From Alphaproteobacteria bacterium (lineage in GTDB: Bacteria; Pseudomonadota; Alphaproteobacteria; JAEULC01), in contig JAKLKW010000016.1 in the NCBI GenBank assembly GCA_023150455.1, positions 13,046-61,495 on the forward strand: a DNA stretch of 48,450 bases. The letters run 5' to 3'. The notes below the pieces were generated by a model. The model was not told the origin of the DNA. It ran no database searches and was given only the letters and a program-made list of their open reading frames with translations. Of the stretch, positions 40,458 through 47,285 are shown in pieces; position 1 is the stretch's first letter; each line of letters starts with the position of its first letter. Position numbers and translations under genes: made by a program.

Positions 40458-42158
40458 ATGGCGACCAACCAGCTGACCGGCGGCGAGGCCGCGGTGCGCA
40501 TGCTGCAGCTGCACGGGGTGAAGCACGTCTTCGGCCTGTGCGGCGACACCAGCCTGCCGTTCTACGACGCGCTGGCGCGGCTCGACCACGGCATGACGCA
40601 TATCCTGACGCGCGACGAGCGGCACGCCGCCTACATGGCGGACTGCTACGCGCGGGTCACGGGCAAGGTCGGCGTGTGCGAGGGCCCGTCGGGCGGCGGC
40701 GCCACCTACATCCTGCCGGGCGTGGTCGAGGCCAACGAGAGCTCGATTCCGATCCTGGCGATCACCACGGACATCTCGGTCTCCGCGCGCGGGAAGTTCA
40801 CGCTGACGGAGCTGGACCAGGAGGCGCTGTTCCGGCCGCTGACCAAGTGGAACAAGGTGATCGACCGCGCCGCCGAGCTGCCCTCGACCTTCCGCGCCGC
40901 CTTCCGCGCCATGACGGCGGGCCGCGCCGGCTCGGCCCATATCGGCCTGCCTTTCGACGTGCAGCGCGACCCGGTCGACGAGGCCGACGTGCGCGGCGAT
41001 CCGACGCTGGGCAGCTTCCCCTCGCGCCGCATCGGGCCCGATCCGCGCGACATCGCGCGCGCGGCCGACGCGCTGGCGGCGGCGAAGGAGCCGATCTTCG
41101 TCTGCGGCGGCGCGCCGGTGATCGCCGGCGCCGAGGCGGAGATGATCGCCATCGCCGAGCTGCTCGAGGCGCCGGTCGCCACGACCATCAGCGGCCAGGG
41201 CACGATTCCCGACGACCATCCGCTCGCGGTCGGCGTGGTCGGCAGCAACGGCGGCGTGATCCAGACGCGCGAGATGGTGCTGGGCGCCGACCTCGTCTGC
41301 TTCGTCGGCTGCCGCGCCGGGTCGGTCACGACCGAGCGCTGGCGCCACCCCAAGCCGGGCGCGGCCAGGATCGTGCAGATCGACGCCGACCCGAACGTGC
41401 TGGGTGCGACCTACGACGCCGACGTCGCCGTGCTGGGCGACGCCAAGCTGGCGCTGGCCGCGCTGCTGGCCGAGCTCAAGGCACGCGTCAAGGCGCCGCC
41501 GAAGCGCCAGCGCGGCCGCGCCGCCGTGGCGGCGGCCAAGCAGGCCAAGTTCGCCGCCTTCGACGAGCTGGCGCGCTCGGCCGATCGTCCCATCAAGCCC
41601 GAGCGGGTCGTGGCCGAGCTCAACCAGGTGCTGCCGGACGACGCCGTGATCGTCGCCGATCCCGGCACGCCCTGCCCGTATTTCTCGGCCTTCTACCGCT
41701 GCAACCGCACGGGGCGGCACTTCATCTCGAACCGGGCGCACGGCGCGCTCGGCTATTCGATCGCCGGCGCCATGGGCGCGTATTACGGCCGGCCGTCCTC
41801 CAAGATCGTCAGCGTCATGGGCGACGGCAGCTTCGGCTTCGCCTGCGGCGAGTTCGAGACGGTCGTGCGTCTCGGCCTGCCGATCACCTTCGTGGTGTTC
41901 TCCAACGCCGTCTACGGCTGGATCAAGGCCGGGCAGAAGACCGGCTACCAGGGCCGCTATTTCTCGGTCGACTTCTCGCGCACCGACCACGCCCGCGTCG
42001 CCGAGGCCTTCGGCCTCAAGGCCTGGCGCGTCGAGGACCCGGCGCAGCTCAAGCCCACGCTGAAGAAGGCGGTCGAGGCCGGCGGCCCGACGCTGGTCGA
42101 CGTGATCGCCCAGCCGCTCAACGAGGCGCGCGCGCCGGTCAGCGAGTGGGTGGCGTGA
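40458..42158 (+). CDS. Thiamine-pyrophosphate-dependent enzyme (acetolactate synthase-like)
   Basis: 566 residues with the three-domain TPP-enzyme plan. The catalytic Glu54 lies in HILTRDERHAAYMADCYARV. The middle domain contains PIFVCGGAPVIAGAE. The TPP/Mg motif is Gly455-Asp-Gly-Ser458 in MGDGSFGFACGEFETVVRLG, ending FVVFSN. Family includes acetolactate synthase, benzoylformate decarboxylase, glyoxylate carboligase and sulfoacetaldehyde acetyltransferase; nothing in the active-site region lets me choose. GAGAGGAACAACGAAA before ATG 40458 is a good ribosome site. It is divergent from the aconitase X operon; the racemase-like gene follows after a repeat. Confidence 0.9.
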   Translation: MATNQLTGGEAAVRMLQLHGVKHVFGLCGDTSLPFYDALARLDHGMTHILTRDERHAAYMADCYARVTGKVGVCEGPSGGGATYILPGVVEANESSIPILAITTDISVSARGKFTLTELDQEALFRPLTKWNKVIDRAAELPSTFRAAFRAMTAGRAGSAHIGLPFDVQRDPVDEADVRGDPTLGSFPSRRIGPDPRDIARAADALAAAKEPIFVCGGAPVIAGAEAEMIAIAELLEAPVATTISGQGTIPDDHPLAVGVVGSNGGVIQTREMVLGADLVCFVGCRAGSVTTERWRHPKPGAARIVQIDADPNVLGATYDADVAVLGDAKLALAALLAELKARVKAPPKRQRGRAAVAAAKQAKFAAFDELARSADRPIKPERVVAELNQVLPDDAVIVADPGTPCPYFSAFYRCNRTGRHFISNRAHGALGYSIAGAMGAYYGRPSSKIVSVMGDGSFGFACGEFETVVRLGLPITFVVFSNAVYGWIKAGQKTGYQGRYFSVDFSRTDHARVAEAFGLKAWRVEDPAQLKPTLKKAVEAGGPTLVDVIAQPLNEARAPVSEWVA

Positions 42159-42170
42159 CGGCTCTTCTTC

Positions 42171-42214
42171 TGTCCCCCCTCCCCCTAACCCCTTCCCGCA
42201 AGGGGAGGGGGGAC
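42171..42214. repeat. GC-rich inverted repeat, copy 2
   Basis: TGTCCCCCCTCCCCCTAACC, then CCTTCCCGCAAGGGGAGGGG and GGAC, form a C-rich/G-rich hairpin with the CCTTCCCGCAAGG apex. The outer sequence equals copy 1 at 639-669, which lacks about 13 inner bases. It lies in the 82-base gap between the TPP enzyme and the racemase-like gene. Confidence 0.65.
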
Positions 42215-42240
42215 CGGATTGTGCAAGGCGCGGTCGGCTG

Positions 42241-42966
42241 ATGACTCCTTCGAACACCCCGCCCCGCATCGCCCATGGCGGCAAGGCGGTCTATGGCGCG
42301 CGGCTCGGCATCCTGATGCTGGAGGCGCGTTTTCCGCGCATTCCGGGCGACATGGGGAACGCGGCCACCTGGCCCTTCCCCGTGCTCTACAAGGTGGTGC
42401 GCGGCGCGAGCCCGGAGCGCGTCGTCACAAGGCGCGCGGAAGGGTTGCGCGATGCGTTCATCGCGGCGGCGCAGGAGCTGGTGGCCGACCGCGAGATCGC
42501 GGCCGCCGTCGGCGTGCCGGTCGCGACCTCGTCGCTGATGCAGGCGCCGTTCCTGGAACGCCTGCTGCCGCCGGGCAGGCGCGTCGGCATCGTCACCATC
42601 TCGCGCCGCACGCTGACCGAGGAGCACCTGGTCGCCGCCGGCGTGGCGCCGGATGCGCCGGTGATCGGCACCGACGACGGCGAGGAGTTCACCCGCGCCA
42701 TCATCGGCAACGAGGCGACCATGGACGTGGCCGCCGCCGAGCGCGACATCCTCGCCGCCGGCAAGGCGCTGGTCGCGCGCCACAAGGAGATCGGCGCGAT
42801 CGTGCTGGAATGCACCAACATGATCCCCTATGCGCGGGCCTTGAGCGAGGCGCTCGGCCTGCCCGTGCACGACATGTACGGCTTCGCCTGCTGGTTCCAC
42901 GCCGGCCTGAGCCCGCGCGACTTCGGCTTCCCCGGCAGCGCGGCGCAGGAGTGGCGGGGGCGGTAG
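42241..42966 (+). CDS. Aspartate/glutamate racemase-family protein lacking its first catalytic cysteine
   Basis: 241 residues. The family fold is seen from GILMLEARFPRIPGDMGNAA, TWPFPVLYKVVRGASPERVV, PVATSSLMQAPFLERLLPPG, RRVGIVTI and IGAIVLECTNMIPYARAL. Cys191 in LECTNM is the second catalytic cysteine. The region that should hold the first (an ITTSCGFL-type motif) is missing: AAAQELVAD jumps straight to REIAAAVGVPVATSSL (around 42487-42492), about 16 residues short, with the frame kept. It therefore cannot work as a two-cysteine racemase; a decarboxylase- or isomerase-like role, or loss of function, is possible. Same strand as the TPP enzyme, converging on the VOC gene with 4 bases between. 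Confidence 0.85.
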   Translation: MTPSNTPPRIAHGGKAVYGARLGILMLEARFPRIPGDMGNAATWPFPVLYKVVRGASPERVVTRRAEGLRDAFIAAAQELVADREIAAAVGVPVATSSLMQAPFLERLLPPGRRVGIVTISRRTLTEEHLVAAGVAPDAPVIGTDDGEEFTRAIIGNEATMDVAAAERDILAAGKALVARHKEIGAIVLECTNMIPYARALSEALGLPVHDMYGFACWFHAGLSPRDFGFPGSAAQEWRGR

Positions 42967-42970
42967 CCCG

Positions 42971-43852
42971 CTACCCCTGGAACACGATCGTCGCGCCCAC
43001 CGCCGGCCCGCCGTCGACGGAGATCACGTCGTGGCGGTTGCGCTTGGCGCCGGCCTTGTTGTGCTGCAGCAGGCGCCAGGTCTTCTCGATGTCGCGCACG
43101 CGCACGACATAGGAGGCGATGCAGGGCAGGCTCGGCGGCTTGGGCAGGCCGGGCGCCTTCTCCATCAAGGTCAGCGAGCCGCGCTCGAGGTGGAACGCCA
43201 CGTCGTGATCGGCGATCGGCTCGGCCCTGCGGCCGAGGAAGCGCTCGTAGCGGCGGGCGGCGTCCCGCGGCTTGGCCACGAGCATCATCACCGAGGCGAG
43301 GCCGACGGCGCCGTTGGGATGGTCGAGCCAGCGCTGCTGCCACAAGAGCTCGGGCGTGTGGTGGACGCAGTACTGGATGCGGCCTTCCTCCATGACGCCG
43401 GGCGGCAGGCGCAGCACGGTGAAGCGCGCCAGGCCCTCGCCGGTCTCGGTGCCGATGCGGCGCTGCAGATGGACGGGCGGCAGCGGCTGGAAGCCGTGCT
43501 GCGCCAGGCGCGCGGCGGTGTCGTCCGCGTCCGCCGCGCCGAAGCAGACGAGGTGCACGCCGACATGGCGCTGGATGCCCTGGCGCAGCGTCGCGGCGTT
43601 CGGCGTGTCGCCCTCGGGCGTGAGGATCTCGACATAGCCCTGCTCCAGCATGATGCAGCGGTTGGCGGTGCCGGCGGGCGCGGGGTCGGCGCCGGGCACG
43701 GGCGGCATGAGCTGGCGCGAATAGGGCGTGAGCGCGAATCCCAGCTGCTCGAGCCGCGAGGCGGCGGCGTCGATGTCGGGCACCCAGTGGGCGAGATGGT
43801 CCAAGGTGACCGCGCCCGGGTCGGGCACCTGGCGGGCGGCGACGCCGATCAT
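42971..43852 (-). CDS. VOC family protein (glyoxalase-like)
   Basis: 293 residues. VTLDHLAHWVPDIDAAASRL begins the first βαβββ module (metal His in LDHLAHW). GVHLVCFGAADADDTAARLA is the second strand set, and YCVHHTPELLWQQRWLDHPN a family-typical block of Glyoxalase_3-like (PF13468) proteins. A second, divergent VOC repeat lies in ~175-290 (GLASVMMLVAKPRDAARRYE). These enzymes use a metal for isomerisation, epimerisation or ring cleavage. It is the last gene of the minus-strand set with the cycloisomerase and the aspartate-dehydrogenase-like gene, so it probably acts in the same pathway. Confidence 0.88.
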   Translation of the reverse strand: MIGVAARQVPDPGAVTLDHLAHWVPDIDAAASRLEQLGFALTPYSRQLMPPVPGADPAPAGTANRCIMLEQGYVEILTPEGDTPNAATLRQGIQRHVGVHLVCFGAADADDTAARLAQHGFQPLPPVHLQRRIGTETGEGLARFTVLRLPPGVMEEGRIQYCVHHTPELLWQQRWLDHPNGAVGLASVMMLVAKPRDAARRYERFLGRRAEPIADHDVAFHLERGSLTLMEKAPGLPKPPSLPCIASYVVRVRDIEKTWRLLQHNKAGAKRNRHDVISVDGGPAVGATIVFQG

Positions 43853-43865
43853 GGCGCGACCTCCT

Positions 43866-44990
43866 TTACCGCAGCGTCTCTTCAGCGTAGTGCCGCACGC
43901 GGTCCTCGTCGACCTTCACGCCCAGGCCGGGCGTGCGCGGCACCACGACCTTGCCGTTCCTGACCGGGAACGGCTCGGCCAGCAGGTCGCGCTCGAGGAA
44001 ATAGGTCGCCTGGTAGAACTCGCAGCCGAGCGAGATGTTGGGCGTCGCCGCGATCATGTGGGTGCCGGCGAGATGCGCGATGCCGGTCTCGAACATGTCG
44101 CCGCCGTAGCAGGCGATGCCGGCGGCCTCGCAGATCGAGGCGATCTTGCGCCCGGCGAGCATGCCGCCGTGCTTCATGATCTTGACGCTGACGAGATCGG
44201 CCATGCGCCGGGAGGCGACCTCGAGCGCGTCCGCCGGCGTGAACACGCTCTCGTCCGCCAGCACCGGCGTGTCGAGCGCGCGCGCGATCTCGGCCAGGGC
44301 CGCGCGCTGGTGCCCGGGCACGGGCTGCTCGATGAAGGTCGGCTTGAACGCCTCGACGTCGCGCAAGCGGCGGATCGCGTCGTGCGCGACCATGCCCTGG
44401 TTGTAGTCGATGCGCAGCTCGGCGTCGGCGGGGATCTCGCGGCGGAAGCGCGTCATGCGCTCGAGGTCGGCCTTGTGGCCGGCGAAGCCGGTCTTCATCT
44501 TGAACAGGCGCAGGCCCTCGCCGTAGAGGCGCTTCACCGTCGCGATGTCGCGGTCGAAGTCGGGATCGGCGACCGAGAAGGACAGCGGTATCTCGTCGCG
44601 GCAGCGCCCGCCGAGCAGCTCGGCCACCGGCAGGCCCGATGCCTGGCCCAGGACGTCGAACAGCGCCATCTCCATCGCCGCCTTGGCTTCGGCATGGCCG
44701 ACCACGGCGTGGTCGGCGGCCTGCATCAGCGCCTCGATGCGCGTCGCGTCGGCCCCGACCAGGATCGGCCGCAGATAGACATGGAGCGCCGCCGCCGCCG
44801 CCTCGACCGTGCCGGTGAACACCGACCAGGGCGCCGCGTCGCCCCAGCCGGTGATGCCGGCATCGGTCTCGAGCTTGAGGATCGCGTTCCTGACCGACCC
44901 CTCCACGTCGCCCGACCCGTGCCGCCGCTTGATCAGCACGGGGATCCTGGTGACGTAGACGGTGAGGCCGGTGATCTTCAGCGGCGTCAT
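43866..44990 (-). CDS. Enolase-superfamily enzyme (mandelate racemase/muconate cycloisomerase type)
   Basis: 374 residues. The muconate-lactonizing subgroup residues are in place: Lys164-Met-Lys166 in LFKMKTG, metal ligands Asp195 (RIDYNQG), Glu221 (FIEQPVP) and Asp246 (LADESVF), and the opposing Lys270 in LVSVKIMKHGG. The capping domain is N-terminal (SGDVEGSVRNAILKLETDAG). Members abstract a proton next to a carboxylate: cycloisomerases, dipeptide epimerases, N-acylamino-acid racemases. KHGG favours the MLE subgroup. Start at ATG 44990, two bases after the dehydrogenase stop, so co-transcribed. The actual substrate is unknown. Confidence 0.92.
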   Translation of the reverse strand: MTPLKITGLTVYVTRIPVLIKRRHGSGDVEGSVRNAILKLETDAGITGWGDAAPWSVFTGTVEAAAAALHVYLRPILVGADATRIEALMQAADHAVVGHAEAKAAMEMALFDVLGQASGLPVAELLGGRCRDEIPLSFSVADPDFDRDIATVKRLYGEGLRLFKMKTGFAGHKADLERMTRFRREIPADAELRIDYNQGMVAHDAIRRLRDVEAFKPTFIEQPVPGHQRAALAEIARALDTPVLADESVFTPADALEVASRRMADLVSVKIMKHGGMLAGRKIASICEAAGIACYGGDMFETGIAHLAGTHMIAATPNISLGCEFYQATYFLERDLLAEPFPVRNGKVVVPRTPGLGVKVDEDRVRHYAEETLR

Positions 44991-44992
44991 CG

Positions 44993-45799
44993 TCACCCGC
45001 CCGAGACGACCGGGGCGACCATGGCGCGCAGCGCGGCCATGATGCTGGGCGCGACGATGCGGCTGGTGCGCGGGTTGGACGACGGGCGGTTGCGGCTGGT
45101 CATGCTGAGCTCGATGTCGTCGGCGACGACGTCGACCTTGTGGATGGCGCCGGGGATGTCGGCGTCGGCCCACACCTCGATCTCGGTGCGGTCGAAGCCG
45201 ATGCCGGCGATGCTCAAGGCCACGGCGACGTTGAAATGGCGCGGGAAGGCCTCGGCCGCCTGGCGCGCGCTGCCCTGGAACACGCGCACGGGAGCCGAGG
45301 GCGGGCTCTTGGCGAAGTCGAACCCCTGGCGCAGGACATAGTCCTCGTGCGCCAGCGAGTTCGGCCGGATGCGCGAGGTCAGCTTCACGCTGGTGATGGC
45401 GCCCTCGCGCGCGCAGCGCAGCGAATCGAGGCCCGGCAGCGCGCCACTGGCGATGCGCAGCCGGCCGCCCGCGCGCCGCGCCAGCTCCTCGGCGTCGGGC
45501 AGCGCGATCAGCCCGGCGGCGCTGACCACCAGCACGGTGCGGCCGGCGGCGAGGCCGAGCCGCACGATCTCGGGACAGGACTCGGCGGTGGCGCATTCGG
45601 CGATGACGTCGGCATGGGACGCGAGCTCGGCGAGCGGCACGACCTTGGGCGCGGGCGACAGCCTGGCGGCGTTGGCGCGCGCCTTGTCGAGGTCGCGCGC
45701 GCTGACGGCGGTGAGCACGACGCCGGGGATGGCGCCTTCCGTCAGGCGGCGCGCGACATCCTGCCCGACCGTGCCGAATCCAGCGAGAGCGACCTTCAT
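44993..45799 (-). CDS. Aspartate dehydrogenase-like oxidoreductase
   Basis: 268 residues, the usual length of L-aspartate dehydrogenase. MKVALAGFGTVGQDVARRLT is a Rossmann NAD(P) site (GxGxxG); ADVIAECATAESCPEIVRLG, VLVVSAAGLIALPDAEELAR and RIASGALPGLDSLRCAREGA are family blocks. The catalytic domain has AEAFPRHFNVAVALSIAGIG, with the His-containing PRHFNVA motif. It would oxidise aspartate to iminoaspartate or reduce an imino acid. First gene of a minus-strand operon with the cycloisomerase and VOC protein; divergent from the FAD oxidoreductase, 75 bases between. Confidence 0.9.
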   Translation of the reverse strand: MKVALAGFGTVGQDVARRLTEGAIPGVVLTAVSARDLDKARANAARLSPAPKVVPLAELASHADVIAECATAESCPEIVRLGLAAGRTVLVVSAAGLIALPDAEELARRAGGRLRIASGALPGLDSLRCAREGAITSVKLTSRIRPNSLAHEDYVLRQGFDFAKSPPSAPVRVFQGSARQAAEAFPRHFNVAVALSIAGIGFDRTEIEVWADADIPGAIHKVDVVADDIELSMTSRNRPSSNPRTSRIVAPSIMAALRAMVAPVVSGG

Positions 45800-45874
45800 C
45801 AGGCCGCCACCTTGCCGCAAGGGGCGCGCGCCGACAAGTTGACCGGCCCTGCGTCCACCGCATAGCGTGGCCGC

Positions 45875-47059
45875 ATGGGGGACAGGCCGGAGATCGTCGT
45901 CATCGGCGCCGGCCCGGCCGGCGCCACGGCGGCGCTGCGCCTGGCCCGAGTCTATCTGAACGTGCTGCTGGTCGACGAGCGCGCGCACGCGGGCGGGCGC
46001 GGCTTCCCCAAGCCGGACGAGGACGATCCGTTCGCCGCGCCGGACTATCGCGGGCAGGCCCTCAGGCGCGGGCTCAGGGAGCAGGCGGCCCGGATCGAGC
46101 ACCGGGCGGGCTGGCGCGCCGTCGACCTTGCCGCCGGCATGGCCCTGACCATCGAGGACATCGCGTCCGGGCGCCGCGAGACGCTCGTGCCGCGCGCGGT
46201 GATCCTGGCCACCGGCGGCGTCGATCCGAAGCCGGACGTCCCGGGCGCGGACCTGCCCGGCGTGTTCGCGCTCGGCGACATCGAGTCCGTGCTGGCGGCG
46301 TCGCTCGAGCAGCCGCGCGCGCGCATCGTGCTGGGCGGATCGGGGCCGTTGCTGTGGCGGACGGCGGCCGAGCTGATCGGGCAGCGCCGCAGCCTGGCGG
46401 CGGTGATCGATGCCGCGTCGGCGCCGAGCTGGCGCCAGGTCATGACCATGGCGCGGCAGCCGGGCTTGCTGGAGCAGGGGCTGGGCTGGACGCGCGCGGT
46501 CTGGGGCTCGCGCGCGGCGCTCCATCGCAGCAGCGCGATCGCCCAGATCCGCGACGGGGCGATCCGCGACGGGGCGATCCGCGACGGGGCAATCCGCGAC
46601 AAGTTGGGCGCGCTCACGGTCGAGATCGCCACGCTGGACGAGCAATGGACGCCGCAGGCGGCGCGGCGGCCCGACATCGCCGCCGACATCGTCGCGCTGG
46701 GACGCGGCATGCGCCCCAACCTGGCGGCGCTCGGCAGCGCCGGTGCGGTGATGGTCGGGGACGACGGCGACGGCGGGCCGCGCCTGAGGCGCGGCGACGA
46801 CCTGCAGACCAGCGTGCCGGGTCTCTACGCCGCGGGCGACGCGGGCCGCGTGGCCGGGCTCGACGCGGCGCTGGCCGAAGGGACCATCGCCGCGCTGTCC
46901 GTCGCGCGGTTGTTCGGCCGCGCCGACGATGCCGACCTCGCGGCCGCCGCCGCCGAGGCGCGTCAGCGCCTCAAGGCGCTGACGCCGTTCCTGGCCGCGA
47001 TCGACGACTGGTCGAAGCCGCGCCCGGGGCTGATGGCGCTGGCGGCGAAGCGCGTTTAG
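45875..47059 (+). CDS. FAD/NAD(P)-dependent oxidoreductase (pyridine nucleotide-disulfide type)
   Basis: 394 residues. IVVIGAGPAGATAALRLARV is the FAD Rossmann motif; VLLVDERAHAGGRGFP follows, ATGGVDPKPDVPGADLPGVF is the typical substrate-domain ATG loop, RIVLGGSGPLLWRTAAELI the second (NADPH-like) dinucleotide fold, and TSVPGLYAAGDAGRVAGLDA the FAD C-terminal motif. There is no CxxxxC redox disulfide, so it resembles the FAD subunit of opine-oxidase/HcnB-like complexes. Its partner 2Fe-2S subunits are not next to it. A four-unit IRDGA repeat lies near residues 225-244. Divergent from the aspartate-dehydrogenase-like operon. Confidence 0.88.
   Translation: MGDRPEIVVIGAGPAGATAALRLARVYLNVLLVDERAHAGGRGFPKPDEDDPFAAPDYRGQALRRGLREQAARIEHRAGWRAVDLAAGMALTIEDIASGRRETLVPRAVILATGGVDPKPDVPGADLPGVFALGDIESVLAASLEQPRARIVLGGSGPLLWRTAAELIGQRRSLAAVIDAASAPSWRQVMTMARQPGLLEQGLGWTRAVWGSRAALHRSSAIAQIRDGAIRDGAIRDGAIRDKLGALTVEIATLDEQWTPQAARRPDIAADIVALGRGMRPNLAALGSAGAVMVGDDGDGGPRLRRGDDLQTSVPGLYAAGDAGRVAGLDAALAEGTIAALSVARLFGRADDADLAAAAAEARQRLKALTPFLAAIDDWSKPRPGLMALAAKRV
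46546..46603 (+). repeat. In-frame 15-bp tandem repeat
   Basis: GATCCGCGACGGGGC occurs three times exactly, followed by a partial, diverged fourth unit (AATCCGCGACAAG). In the oxidoreductase frame this is IRDGA repeated, ending IRDKL. The 15-bp unit keeps the frame whatever the copy number. Confidence 0.9.
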
Positions 47060-47104
47060 CGTGCGACTCCCGAAGATCGAAGCAACCTCCGCAAGCGCGC
47101 TCGA

Positions 47105-47226
47105 GCGGCCGAAGGCCGCAAGAACCCCCTTCTTCCCTTCGTGTCCTTCGTGCCCCTGAGCTCGTCGAAGGGCGTGGTTGATCCTGTTCGGATGGGACGC
47201 GAAGGGCGCGAAGGGGAAAGAGGAAG
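47105..47226. repeat. Intergenic hairpin and imperfect inverted repeat
   Basis: GCGGCC-GAA-GGCCGC (47105-47119) is a perfect stem 46 bases after the oxidoreductase stop. An imperfect inverted repeat follows: CTTCTTCCCTTCGTGTCCTT at the left against GGGCGCGAAGGGGAAAGAGG and AAG at the right (about 47129-47226). The order of elements (GGCC-GAA-GGCCGCA next to a purine/pyrimidine repeat) matches 30254-30383. The 47060-47285 gap holds no gene. Confidence 0.65.
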
Positions 47227-47285
47227 ACCAGGATCGCGCGGCTGCGCCGCGTCGTGATTCGGAGTCCGGAGAATACGCTTCAGCG

